In this document: piece by piece, positions 18,037-26,772 of the stretch
Numbering within the stretch: the first letter of the stretch is position 1
Layout: every line of letters begins with the position of its first letter
Assembly: GCA_905215345.1 (NCBI GenBank)
Contig: CAJMPR010000001.1
Span: 310,001-374,000 of the forward strand
DNA from: an uncultured bacterium
GTDB lineage: Bacteria; Bacteroidota; Bacteroidia; Bacteroidales; Bacteroidaceae
Direction of reading: 5' to 3'
Length of the DNA: 64,000 nucleotides
The notes under the pieces: model-generated
Database searches by the model: none
Told to the model about the DNA's origin: nothing
Seen by the model: only the letters and a program-made list of their open reading frames with translations
Translations under genes and position numbers: made by a program

Positions 18037-20709
18037 TTATTTTGTCACTACATCGCTACTGCGAATCGCCTTGACATTCTCCTTATCCGTAATTCCCTTT
18101 TCAACTTGCAGGTTCTTTATTTCGGCTCCTATCACGTCATCCAGCACTACGGGATAGCGCCCGTCTTTTGCCTCGGCATTAATCTTGCAGTTATCCAGCA
18201 CGAAGCCTTTGACGTGGCGTACCCAGAAACCGAAAGACGGTTGAGTCTTTAAGTCACCCACATTGTAACGGCCTACGCCAATCTCAGGTGGGCAAGCCTC
18301 CGCATCTTCCGACGGGTGACCGCCTTTCACCAACAGATTTACGTCGTGGAACTGTACATTCTTGATGTATCCCGTATGCTGTCCGTCGGGCAGGCGGAAA
18401 GTCAGTCCTCCTTCCACATCTTGCGTGTCGGGCAATTTGAAACCGGCAATGATGGGTGTGGCCTCAGCCTGAGAACCATCATACGCTTTCCAACGGTCGC
18501 CACGGAACGAACTGCCGCCGTAGACCTCATCAATATCAACACCATTAATTATGATGTTTTCTACTTGGCCGATATTGGAATTGGTTACCAACAGTTCCTT
18601 ACGCACCGTTCCGTTTTCCTTAAAGGTGAAGGGGGTTACATCTGCTCCCAGCACTCGCCCGCGATTGGATATGGAAATAAAGAAAGGAGCGCGGGTGCGG
18701 TGCATCACCGAGCGCGAATGTATCGGTCCTGTTTTACCACTGTTCAGGTAGACGTTCTTGATATGCCCCCCATCGTTCGTAGATATGGAGAAACCGGCTT
18801 TATTGGCGCCCAGCACATAGATGTTATCCACATATAAGTCCTGAATATCATCGGCTGTTTCCGAACCGATCTGGAACAAGTTACAATTGGTATCGCCCAC
18901 GATATTACGTACCATGTAGTTCCGTGCCGGACGTGTGAAGCCCAATGAACAGTCGGAACCCGGCTTAACAATGTCATCCGAGCTGACACGGGAGTAGATA
19001 TTGGTAGCCGTCACATCGTTGCACGCCATAAAGTCATAGATGTCACGGGCATTCTGCGAGTTATGTTTTCCGAAATAGGTATCGTGTACATGAATACCGT
19101 CCGTACCGGTTGCCAGCAACACGAAGTGACCGCCCTGGTCGATGTGCAACATATTGCCCACATCGTAATTCCGGCTGCCGTCTTTCTCAATATAATACGG
19201 TTCGTCCTTCTGCGGGTCGTACCACATATCCTTGTCTACATTCCAACCACCGATTTCAATATTGGTACAGAGTTTCAGGGAAAACATCTTGTCACTGCGC
19301 TTTTCGGGGGCATTGTTCATCACCTTGTCGGAGGTGACAATGTTTCCGTTACCCGTAATGCGTCCCGTACCCACAATCTTTACGTTATCTATCCGTTCGC
19401 CAAAGAACATGGCATTGCGGAAGAAAGTATGTCCCACGTCCTGTTTCGTCAGATAGTTTTCGGGGTCGGCATAGGGACGCGGGTCGGTAGGTGAAAGTCC
19501 GGAACGGTAGGCACGGTCGCTGAACCAGGTTGCCTCGGGCGCATCGGCTCCGGGAAGTGCCTGAATGGTGGCATCGCTACTGAGATTGAGCCATACATTA
19601 CTCAACAGATGCACGGTGCGGACATTATAAGTACCTGCGGGAAAATATAAGATACCTCCGCCCAGGCTGTTCAGCTTCTCAATCGCATTGTTCAAAGCAT
19701 CGGTATCATCTGCCACGCCATCACCTTTCACGCCTAAAGTCTTTACATCCCACAGACCGGAATAGTACCAAGCAATATTGGAGTCGCCTTGATTGTCTCC
19801 TCCTTTTACACGTAGTTTGAAGGCATACAGTTGATTAGGGTTCAAACGGTAAGCAGCACCAAAATCATCATCCGGAAGAATTTCCGTCTTTACCTCCGTC
19901 CAGGTCTTCCCTAAATCTTCAGATTGCATCAGGGTGACGGACTTGGCATCTTTGGGAGCCGTCCAGTAGAAAGAGGTGAAAGATAAATCCCAATCTTTCT
20001 TATAGGTAAAGGCACGCAGAGTATTCCGCGTGAAATCGGCTACGTTAGTTACTCCCTTTACACTGGCTTTGGCTACGGGACTTTGTAGAATTGCAGGTTG
20101 CGAAGTGGTATATTCGGCTTCAAAGGTGTAATTCCCTTTTGAAGGCAATGCTATTCCTTTGAAACAAAGGCGAATATCCGGCCCGTTGGCAGGGCGAAAA
20201 TCCAGTTCCTTGAACAGCAGCAAAGTTCCCTTTGCTCCTTCCTTGCGGATTTCCACTTCCCCTACTTTCTTATAAGAGTAGTTGGCGCCCGTACGTCCGA
20301 TGGATTGCCTGGATAAATCGCGCAGCAACACTTCCCCGCGTCCTATTACATTGACCGTTGTATTATCCAGCGTTACATCGATGCCTGCCGGAATACGTAT
20401 TTTAACGGTAGTCATCGGACTGCGTTGTCCGGCATAAAAGTCCAACAATAGCTTTCCGGCAGTCTTTACGGTAGCTTCCGTACGGTCCAGTTTCAAGACC
20501 GGCGGTAAAGCTCCCCGGACTCCAGTGAAAATCAGCCCTTCGTTTTCGGGGGTGTCTACGGTATAACGGTAGGTAGTTCCTTTGGGCTCCGACAATGAAT
20601 CCGTAGCCAACTGTCGGGAAACGATTATTTCCGCCCGGCTAAATGTACTCATTGTCCCTAACAACAGTGACAGACATAGAAAGAAGAGAGGACATAGTTT
20701 TTTTATCAT
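18037..20709 (-). CDS. Large GH28-like beta-helix protein, first gene of the operon
   Basis: Exported protein of 890 residues. A signal peptide (about 1-27) is followed by beta domains (about 30-235), a fibronectin III-like segment (about 235-325) and a right-handed beta-helix that starts GVKGDGVADDTDALNNAIEK. Polygalacturonase-like positions read GTDGIHV, SSDDIVKPGSD and FQIGSE, so the Asp pair is kept but the canonical GHG/RIK residues are not obvious. It is GH28-like by fold; a pectate-lyase-superfamily or GH110-like alpha-galactosidase role cannot be excluded from sequence alone. As the promoter-proximal gene it may be the most abundant product and act first. Thirteen bases separate it from the GH27 gene. 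Confidence 0.75.
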   Translation of the reverse strand: MIKKLCPLFFLCLSLLLGTMSTFSRAEIIVSRQLATDSLSEPKGTTYRYTVDTPENEGLIFTGVRGALPPVLKLDRTEATVKTAGKLLLDFYAGQRSPMTTVKIRIPAGIDVTLDNTTVNVIGRGEVLLRDLSRQSIGRTGANYSYKKVGEVEIRKEGAKGTLLLFKELDFRPANGPDIRLCFKGIALPSKGNYTFEAEYTTSQPAILQSPVAKASVKGVTNVADFTRNTLRAFTYKKDWDLSFTSFYWTAPKDAKSVTLMQSEDLGKTWTEVKTEILPDDDFGAAYRLNPNQLYAFKLRVKGGDNQGDSNIAWYYSGLWDVKTLGVKGDGVADDTDALNNAIEKLNSLGGGILYFPAGTYNVRTVHLLSNVWLNLSSDATIQALPGADAPEATWFSDRAYRSGLSPTDPRPYADPENYLTKQDVGHTFFRNAMFFGERIDNVKIVGTGRITGNGNIVTSDKVMNNAPEKRSDKMFSLKLCTNIEIGGWNVDKDMWYDPQKDEPYYIEKDGSRNYDVGNMLHIDQGGHFVLLATGTDGIHVHDTYFGKHNSQNARDIYDFMACNDVTATNIYSRVSSDDIVKPGSDCSLGFTRPARNYMVRNIVGDTNCNLFQIGSETADDIQDLYVDNIYVLGANKAGFSISTNDGGHIKNVYLNSGKTGPIHSRSVMHRTRAPFFISISNRGRVLGADVTPFTFKENGTVRKELLVTNSNIGQVENIIINGVDIDEVYGGSSFRGDRWKAYDGSQAEATPIIAGFKLPDTQDVEGGLTFRLPDGQHTGYIKNVQFHDVNLLVKGGHPSEDAEACPPEIGVGRYNVGDLKTQPSFGFWVRHVKGFVLDNCKINAEAKDGRYPVVLDDVIGAEIKNLQVEKGITDKENVKAIRSSDVVTK

Positions 20710-20743
20710 GTTTTTCTTGATTTAAAGAATTAAAATTACAGAG

Positions 20744-20751
20744 CAAATATA
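20744..20751 (-). promoter_or_regulatory. Promoter -7 box of the glycosidase operon (TATATTTG)
   Basis: A leftward TAnnTTTG match 35 bases upstream of the first operon gene. A TTG lies about 22 bases further upstream (20774-20776). The remaining sequence up to 21020 has no open frame, and I see no clear regulator palindrome in it. Confidence 0.55.
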
Positions 20752-21021
20752 GAAGATTAAAATCAAATAAAAACAAGTAGACCCGACCGGATAGCTGTTT
20801 GAGAAGATAGTACAAAAGATTGGAACGTTTTTATAAAGGGAGGGCAAAAGCAGATTAGCGGAAGAGACACCGTTCTCTATCCATAGGAAACTGCAATACA
20901 TTACTTATCAGTGTCATACAAACACATATTATACAATAAGCACAGGCTATCAAAGCGGCAATGAAACAAGCGGAAAGAAACAAACCGGGGCATACACCGT
21001 GACATCCTAAACGTCCGTCAA
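20752..21021. other. Intergenic region upstream of the operon, no gene seen
   Basis: About 270 AT-rich bases between the operon promoter and the OmpH-gene terminator. No convincing open frame, RNA gene or palindrome is visible. It is the only place in the window where an operon-specific regulator (for example a hybrid two-component system) could bind. Confidence 0.4.
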
Positions 21022-21056
21022 CAAAAAAAGCCTGTCTAAACTCGTCAGACAGGCTT
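21022..21056 (-). terminator. Intrinsic terminator of the OmpH-like gene
   Basis: The stem GCCTGTCT / AGACAGGC (21030-21037 with 21047-21054) is followed, reading leftward, by a run of seven T. It lies 22 bases beyond the stop codon of the OmpH-like gene. Confidence 0.92.
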
Positions 21057-21076
21057 CTTGTGATATAACTGTTTTC

Positions 21077-21679
21077 TTATTTCTTTGCAGGAGAAGAATA
21101 TCTTGAGTTCAATCCTTCCAGAATTTCGCGGGTAATGTTATAGACGCTATCAGCATACAGCAGGTTATCGAAACCGGTATTACTGATAATCATGCTGTAA
21201 CCCTTAGTCTTGTTGTATTCTTTAAGGAAAGCATTGATAGAATCACGCAACTGTAAGCTGTTCTTTTCGTTTTCGCTCATCAGTTCTGACTGCAATTTAT
21301 TGCTCAAGCCTTGCAGGTCTTGTTCCAATTTCGCAATACGATTATATTCTTGCTGTGCACGTTCTTGAGTAAGATAAGCATTATTCTGCACCTTAGTCTG
21401 GAACTCTTGTTTCTGACGATCCAAGTCCTGAGCTTTCTGGTTCAAAGTCAAACGTACATTTTCGCTCTTCTTAACCATAGCTTCGTTCAAATCAACGCAG
21501 AAGTTATATTTAGCCAGCAGCGTATCTATTTCCACAAAAGCAATCTTCATTCCGGATAATCCGGCAGCTTGAGTTGAAGTATTTGTCGTCTGATTGTCTG
21601 CTTTACCAGCGCATTGAGAAAATAAAACGATCAGTGCAAGAGCTGCCAAACCGTTTACGAGGTAGTTTAATCTCTTCAT
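21077..21679 (-). CDS. OmpH/Skp-family periplasmic chaperone-like lipoprotein
   Basis: Lipoprotein of 200 residues with lipobox L-F-S-Q-C at about residues 20-24. After a Thr/Asn-rich linker comes an OmpH/Skp domain. It opens with MKIAFVEIDTLLAKYNF, continues as a long charged coiled coil (about 70-150: NLNQKAQDLDRQKQEF-like heptads) and ends with a beta strand, YSMIISNTGFDNLLYAD. Skp-family proteins hold unfolded outer-membrane proteins in the periplasm. Here membrane anchoring by a lipid is the Bacteroides variation. It follows the 79-residue membrane protein by 29 bases and ends in a strong terminator. Confidence 0.88.
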   Translation of the reverse strand: MKRLNYLVNGLAALALIVLFSQCAGKADNQTTNTSTQAAGLSGMKIAFVEIDTLLAKYNFCVDLNEAMVKKSENVRLTLNQKAQDLDRQKQEFQTKVQNNAYLTQERAQQEYNRIAKLEQDLQGLSNKLQSELMSENEKNSLQLRDSINAFLKEYNKTKGYSMIISNTGFDNLLYADSVYNITREILEGLNSRYSSPAKK

Positions 21680-21708
21680 AATTTGTAAGAATATTATTTT
21701 TAGTTTAT

Positions 21709-21948
21709 TTAATTCATACTATCATTTAAGGTCTTTTCCAGCTCATCGATAGAAAAACGGCTCTTTTTCTGCGCTTCCCTGTCTTGCGACTGCGCACAAC
21801 CGATTCCCCTATCTCGCATTGCTTTATTACCGCTAACATGACCGTTAGGAAATTTACCTCCTTTCACGAAGAATATCTTCAAGCCTAATAAAACAACACA
21901 AATAGCAACTATTAACAAAGTTATCAATACTGTATCGAGCATTTCCAT
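21709..21948 (-). CDS. Small single-span membrane protein, conserved in Bacteroidales
   Basis: 79 residues. One transmembrane helix (about 6-28) is followed by a cytoplasmic tail with a conserved-looking block: KFPNGHVSGNK, then GIGCAQSQDREAQ. The single Cys and His in that block could bind metal or pair with a partner, but no function is known to me. A short acidic C-terminus follows. It starts an apparent two-gene unit with the OmpH-like gene, and both are divergent from pepD. Confidence 0.7.
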   Translation of the reverse strand: MEMLDTVLITLLIVAICVVLLGLKIFFVKGGKFPNGHVSGNKAMRDRGIGCAQSQDREAQKKSRFSIDELEKTLNDSMN

Positions 21949-22037
21949 TAATTTTGTTGCACAAATTCAGATTATGCCTTGGCTAAATACAAATATCTTT
22001 TTGCTTTTGCCCGCAGCTTGTACTGATTTTGTGGGTG

Positions 22038-22045
22038 CAAATATA
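22038..22045 (-). promoter_or_regulatory. Candidate -7 box for the leftward 79-residue/OmpH unit
   Basis: A leftward TATATTTG match about 90 bases upstream of the start codon, within the divergent region shared with pepD. The -33 element is unclear. Confidence 0.4.
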
Positions 22046-22193
22046 GGGCTTTGGTTGGACTAACGTGCCTTTTTTACTCTAAAAAAAGAGAAAGGTGAAT
22101 AAAATAGTCAATCATTTTAAACATATTTAGCAATATAAGGTTAAATAAATAAGAATTGAGGACGTATGTCCGACTTATTATAAAACATAAGAT

Positions 22194-23654
22194 ATGGAAA
22201 AAAAAGATTTGAAGCCGGCAGGCGTGTTCCACTTTTTCGAGGAAATATGCCAAGTGCCGCGTCCTTCCAAAAAGGAAGAGAAGATTATTGCTTATCTAAA
22301 AGCATTCGCAGAAAAACATAAGTTAGAAACAAAGGTGGATGAAGCCGGAAACGTACTGATTAAAAAGCCTGCTACTCCGGGTATGGAAAACCGTAAGACC
22401 GTTGTACTTCAGTCACACGTGGACATGGTATGCGAAAAGAACAACGACGTAACACACGATTTCCTTACCGATGCCATCGAAACCGTAATCGACGGTGAAT
22501 GGTTGAAAGCCAAAGGTACTACCTTAGGAGCAGATAACGGCATCGGTGTGGCTACCGAATTGGCTATTCTGGCTGATGACAGTATTGAGCACGGCCCGCT
22601 CGAATGTCTGTTTACCGTAGATGAGGAAACAGGATTAACAGGCGCTTTTGCCTTAAAAGAGGGCTTTATGAACGGGGAGATTCTGCTGAACCTCGACTCT
22701 GAAGATGAAGGCGAACTTTTTATCGGTTGTGCAGGCGGCATAGACTCTGTTGCTGAATTTTCTTATAAAGAAACAGATGTACCCGCAGGCTATTTCTTCT
22801 GCAAAGTACAAGTAAAAGGATTGAAGGGCGGTCATTCCGGTGGAGATATCCATTTAGGACGCGGCAATGCCAACAAATTGTTAAACCGTTTCTTAAGCCA
22901 GACTTTCAGGAAATATGATATGTATCTCTGTCAAATAGACGGAGGTAACCTGCGCAATGCTATCGCACGCGAAGCATACGCCGTGATTGCCGTACCCGAT
23001 GCCGATAAGCATGCTTTACGCACCGATTTGAATATATTGGCTTCAGAGATTGAAGCAGAATACGCTGTAGTCGAACCTGATTTGCAATTTATCATGGAGT
23101 CGGAAGCAGCCCGTCCTAAAGCCATCGACAAAGATACAACAAAACGTTTGCTGCAAGCCATCTATGCAGTTCCCCACGGAGTATATGCCATGAGCCAGGA
23201 TATTCCGGATTTGGTAGAGACTTCCACCAACCTGGCATCAGTAAAGATGAAACCGGGCAATATCATCCGCATTGAAACCAGCCAACGCAGTTCTATCACT
23301 TCTTCCAAACAGGACATTGCCAACATGGTACGAACCGTTTTCGAGATGAGCGGTGCAAAGATTTCTTCCGGAGACGGTTATCCGGGTTGGAAACCGAATC
23401 CCCATTCTGAAATACTGGAGATTGCAGCAGAATCTTACAAACGCCTTTTCGGAGTAGATGCCAAGGTAAAAGCCATCCATGCCGGACTGGAATGTGGCTT
23501 GTTCCTCGACAAGTACCCATCTCTGGATATGATATCCTTCGGTCCTACCCTGCAAGGCGTGCATTCACCTGACGAACGAATGCTTATTCCTACCGTTCAG
23601 AAATTTTGGGATCATCTGCTGGACATCTTGAAGCATGTTCCTGCAAAGGGATGA
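22194..23654 (+). CDS. pepD: Cytosolic non-specific dipeptidase (aminoacyl-histidine dipeptidase), M20 family
   Basis: Metallopeptidase of 486 residues, the normal PepD length. It hydrolyses Xaa-His and other dipeptides in the cytoplasm. The di-zinc ligand motifs are all present: LQSHVDMV, GADNGIG (bridging Asp), DEETG (catalytic Glu), LNLDSED and, near the C-terminus, HAGLECG. A lid/dimerisation domain occupies about residues 200-390. No signal peptide is seen. The stop overlaps the next start in an ATGA, so translation of the nuclease-fold gene is probably coupled. Confidence 0.95.
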   Translation: MEKKDLKPAGVFHFFEEICQVPRPSKKEEKIIAYLKAFAEKHKLETKVDEAGNVLIKKPATPGMENRKTVVLQSHVDMVCEKNNDVTHDFLTDAIETVIDGEWLKAKGTTLGADNGIGVATELAILADDSIEHGPLECLFTVDEETGLTGAFALKEGFMNGEILLNLDSEDEGELFIGCAGGIDSVAEFSYKETDVPAGYFFCKVQVKGLKGGHSGGDIHLGRGNANKLLNRFLSQTFRKYDMYLCQIDGGNLRNAIAREAYAVIAVPDADKHALRTDLNILASEIEAEYAVVEPDLQFIMESEAARPKAIDKDTTKRLLQAIYAVPHGVYAMSQDIPDLVETSTNLASVKMKPGNIIRIETSQRSSITSSKQDIANMVRTVFEMSGAKISSGDGYPGWKPNPHSEILEIAAESYKRLFGVDAKVKAIHAGLECGLFLDKYPSLDMISFGPTLQGVHSPDERMLIPTVQKFWDHLLDILKHVPAKG

Positions 23655-24715
23655 TGCACAGAATATTCCGCATTATATCAGTATTTCTCTTTCTCTGCCC
23701 GTGCATACAATTATTGCACGGGCAAGAGAAAAAAGATACGCTCACTTTCCGCATCATGAGCTATAATGTGGAAAACTTGTTCGACTGCAAGCACGACAGC
23801 TTGAAAAATGATTATGAATTTCTACCCGATGCCGTCCGGCATTGGAATTATTCCAAATATAAGAAAAAGCAGGATGCAATTGCCCGTGTCGTTACTGTGG
23901 TAGGAGAATTCACACCACCTGCACTCGTTGCCTTGTGTGAAGTAGAAAACGACAACGTATTACGCAGCCTCATCCGGTATTCCGCCTTACGGGAAGCCGG
24001 TTATCGTTATGTAATGACCCATTCGCCGGACGAGCGGGGCATTGATGTAGCTCTACTCTATCAACGGGAGGTTTTCAAAATGCTTTCATTTCAAAGCCTG
24101 CCTGTTCAAAAACCCAATAAAGGGAATCGCTCCACACGCGATATTCTACATGTCAGTGGCATGTTATTAAATCAAGACACTTTGGATATATTCGTAGCCC
24201 ACTTCCCTTCCCGTTCGGGAGGGGCAAAAGAGTCTGAACCTTATCGTCTTTCGGCAGCCCGATGCCTGAAACATGCGGCAGACAGTATATACAAACAACG
24301 TGAGTACCCTCAAATCATCATCATGGGGGATTTCAACGATTATCCGAATAACAAATCCGTTCAGGAAGTCTTAAAAGCAGACGTTCCACCCGCTATCGAA
24401 GACTCCCTGCACCCTGACAGGCTTTACCATCTACTGGCAAGAAAATGTATCGCTAATAAACACTTCGGAAGTTATAAATACCGGGGAGAATGGGGATTGC
24501 TCGACCATATGATTGTATCGGGAACTTTACTCCAAGCAGATTCCCGGTTATATACCAATGACAGTAAAGCTGACATCTTCCGTCCTCCGTTTCTTTTAAC
24601 GGAAGACAAAAAATATGGCGGGCAACAACCTTTCCGTACTTACTACGGTATGAAATATCAAGGGGGATATAGCGATCATCTTCCGGTATGGGCGGAATTA
24701 CGACTTATATACTAA
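23651..24715 (+). CDS. Exported endonuclease/exonuclease/phosphatase-fold protein
   Basis: 354 residues from the ATG at 23651, chosen because it gives the ATGA overlap with pepD and opens into a signal peptide (about 1-25, ending L-L-H-G-Q). The longer frame upstream lies inside pepD. The Mg-dependent phosphohydrolase fold is complete: SYNVENLFD, CEVEN, VAHFPSR, GDFNDYP, LDHMIVSG and SDHLPVWAEL. Because it is exported, it is more likely an extracytoplasmic phosphodiesterase or nuclease than a DNA-repair enzyme. Substrate unknown. Confidence 0.9.
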   Translation: MMHRIFRIISVFLFLCPCIQLLHGQEKKDTLTFRIMSYNVENLFDCKHDSLKNDYEFLPDAVRHWNYSKYKKKQDAIARVVTVVGEFTPPALVALCEVENDNVLRSLIRYSALREAGYRYVMTHSPDERGIDVALLYQREVFKMLSFQSLPVQKPNKGNRSTRDILHVSGMLLNQDTLDIFVAHFPSRSGGAKESEPYRLSAARCLKHAADSIYKQREYPQIIIMGDFNDYPNNKSVQEVLKADVPPAIEDSLHPDRLYHLLARKCIANKHFGSYKYRGEWGLLDHMIVSGTLLQADSRLYTNDSKADIFRPPFLLTEDKKYGGQQPFRTYYGMKYQGGYSDHLPVWAELRLIY

Positions 24716-24760
24716 ACATTTATCGGGCTTTGCCTCGCAGCAGTAAGAAGCAATACCGGA

Positions 24761-25930
24761 CTAATCGGAATACTGATAAAGTTTCAAGTCAAATTTACCT
24801 ACCATTACCAGCAAGTGGTCAAAGATATCGGACTGGATGCGTTCGTACTCCCTCCAAACCTTATTGCGGGAAAAGAAATAAACCTGTATAGGTACTCCGT
24901 ATGTTGTGGGTTCCTTCTGGCTAAGAATCAAGTCCATATCCTGATTTACTATCGGAAGACTGCGCAGGTAGCGTTCAATATAAATGCGATAGAGTTGTGA
25001 ATTAGTCGGTACTTCCCCTTCAGCAGGTTGATAATCGGCCATTAAAGGAACATTTTTGCGAATGGCATCCAAGTCTTCAGGGGTACAGAATTTCAGAGTA
25101 GTCATATCCAGATAGATATTTTTATTCACCCTCCGGCCACCGCTTTCCTGCATTCCCCGCCAGTTCTGAAACGAATTGTTGACCAATGTATAAGGGGGCA
25201 CGGTGGAAATCGTCTTATCCCAATTCCGTATCTTCACGGTATTCAATGTTATTTCTTCAACAGTACCATTGGCTACGTCATTAGGCAGTTGTATCCAGTC
25301 GCCAATCCGTAACATATCATTGGCCGAAAGTTGCACCCCTGCCACAAAGCCCAGAATACTGTCTTTAAACACCAACATCAACACCGCCGCCGAAGCTCCC
25401 AATCCGGCAAACAGACTCATGGGCGACTTATTGACCAACACGGCTATAATGATGATTCCTCCGATAAAAAACAACAATACCTGAAGCACTTGCACGAATC
25501 CTTTGACCGGACGATTCTTCTGCGTATCTTTTGTATTATAGACATCGAGCATCACCAACAACAGACCGTTGATTGTGAGCAACACAGCCGCTATGATATA
25601 TACCATACATATCTTCTGAGAGATATCCAGTATTTCCTTTCCACGTACAAAAGCCAAAGGCAGCAGAAAGTAAACCAGTATGCCGGGCAAAATATGGATG
25701 AGGTGGTGAATCACTTTACGTTGCATCAGCAATGTATTCCACCGATGTGGAGAACGCCGGGTATAATGTCTCATTCCTCCCACAAATATAGCCTGGCACA
25801 AATAATCCAACCCTATTGATACAGCTATCATCAATACGGCAATAATCGTTTCGTCAAACATATTCGCAAACTTGGGCTCTACACCCCAATCAATGAGGAT
25901 TTTATTCATCCAGCTTCCTAAGCTCATCAT
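24761..25930 (-). CDS. MscS-family mechanosensitive channel
   Basis: 389 residues. Four hydrophobic segments in the first 190 residues are followed by the pore-lining helix region (SLFAGLGASAAVLMLVFKD) and the MscS beta domain (DWIQLPNDVANGTVEEITL, then NTVKIRNWDKTISTVPPYTL). It releases osmolytes at low turgor in the inner membrane. The C-terminal domain is longer than that of the minimal E. coli MscS. It is convergent with the nuclease-fold gene, with 45 bases between stops and no obvious terminator. Confidence 0.9.
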   Translation of the reverse strand: MMSLGSWMNKILIDWGVEPKFANMFDETIIAVLMIAVSIGLDYLCQAIFVGGMRHYTRRSPHRWNTLLMQRKVIHHLIHILPGILVYFLLPLAFVRGKEILDISQKICMVYIIAAVLLTINGLLLVMLDVYNTKDTQKNRPVKGFVQVLQVLLFFIGGIIIIAVLVNKSPMSLFAGLGASAAVLMLVFKDSILGFVAGVQLSANDMLRIGDWIQLPNDVANGTVEEITLNTVKIRNWDKTISTVPPYTLVNNSFQNWRGMQESGGRRVNKNIYLDMTTLKFCTPEDLDAIRKNVPLMADYQPAEGEVPTNSQLYRIYIERYLRSLPIVNQDMDLILSQKEPTTYGVPIQVYFFSRNKVWREYERIQSDIFDHLLVMVGKFDLKLYQYSD

Positions 25931-26029
25931 ATAATTCGGTTTTATTATATTCTACGAGTTAGATAACAAATGAAAGGAGAAGATGTTTATCTCCTCCGAC
26001 ATACAAACCGAATAGCAAAATGATGCAGA

Positions 26030-26704
26030 TTACAGCGCTGCCCGAATCAATGCATAGATAAGTATTCCGATTATAGTAACCCCTCCTATCAGAATCGGCG
26101 CATAAACATGCTTGACATTTTCGTCCCGTTTATACTTACACAGACGGAAAAACAACCAATAACAAAGCGATGCTCCTACAGCCCCCACAATGCCACCGAC
26201 CAATAAATCACCGGGATAGTGTACGCCCAGATAAGACCGGGAATAGCACGTAAGCACCGCCCAGCCCATGATGAACCATGTTAGCGCCTGGTTGCGGAAC
26301 AGATAAAACACAAAGAAAGCCAACCCGAAGGTATTGGCCGCATGACAAGAAGGAAATCCATATCGCCCTCCCCGGTAACCATTCACAATCTGTACAAATT
26401 CAGACAGAGGATTTTCAAGATTAGCCGGACGGAGACGCCCTATATACGGACGAATCAACGTAGCACATACCTGGTCGGCAAAAGTAATGGTCAGCGCCAC
26501 CGCTATGACGCAGCCCAATGCCACTTTCCAATGAAAGTTACGGACGATTACATAAAAAATAGCCGCATACATCGGCACCCAAATCCATCTTCCGCTGAAA
26601 GCATACATGAAAAAATCAGCCCATTCAGCCCGCCATCCATTGATTGCGAGCAAAAGGTCAGCATCCATTTCTACCAACCCGGACAATATATCAGTCAATA
26701 TCAT
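26030..26704 (-). CDS. PAP2-family membrane phosphatase
   Basis: 224 residues with about six transmembrane segments. The three PAP2 motifs are present but altered. Motif 1 reads RPYIGRLRP (Arg where Lys is usual), motif 2 reads PSCHA (Cys where Gly or Ser is usual), and motif 3 is SRSYLGVHYPGDL with the catalytic His and Asp. Likely an undecaprenyl-pyrophosphate or phosphatidate-type lipid phosphatase facing the periplasm. It follows the LtaS-like gene by 68 bases in the same direction, which suggests a shared role in envelope lipid metabolism. Confidence 0.88.
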   Translation of the reverse strand: MILTDILSGLVEMDADLLLAINGWRAEWADFFMYAFSGRWIWVPMYAAIFYVIVRNFHWKVALGCVIAVALTITFADQVCATLIRPYIGRLRPANLENPLSEFVQIVNGYRGGRYGFPSCHAANTFGLAFFVFYLFRNQALTWFIMGWAVLTCYSRSYLGVHYPGDLLVGGIVGAVGASLCYWLFFRLCKYKRDENVKHVYAPILIGGVTIIGILIYALIRAAL

Positions 26705-26772
26705 TTAAGTACTGAATCATTATTAGTTTATACTTCGAGATTACATTATTACATTACCACCCTATCCTTTCA

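Noticed and set aside
21949..22193. Search for a riboswitch or small RNA between the 79-residue gene and pepD
   Set aside because: AT-rich with no conserved fold or terminator recognised. Only a leftward -7 box is supported.
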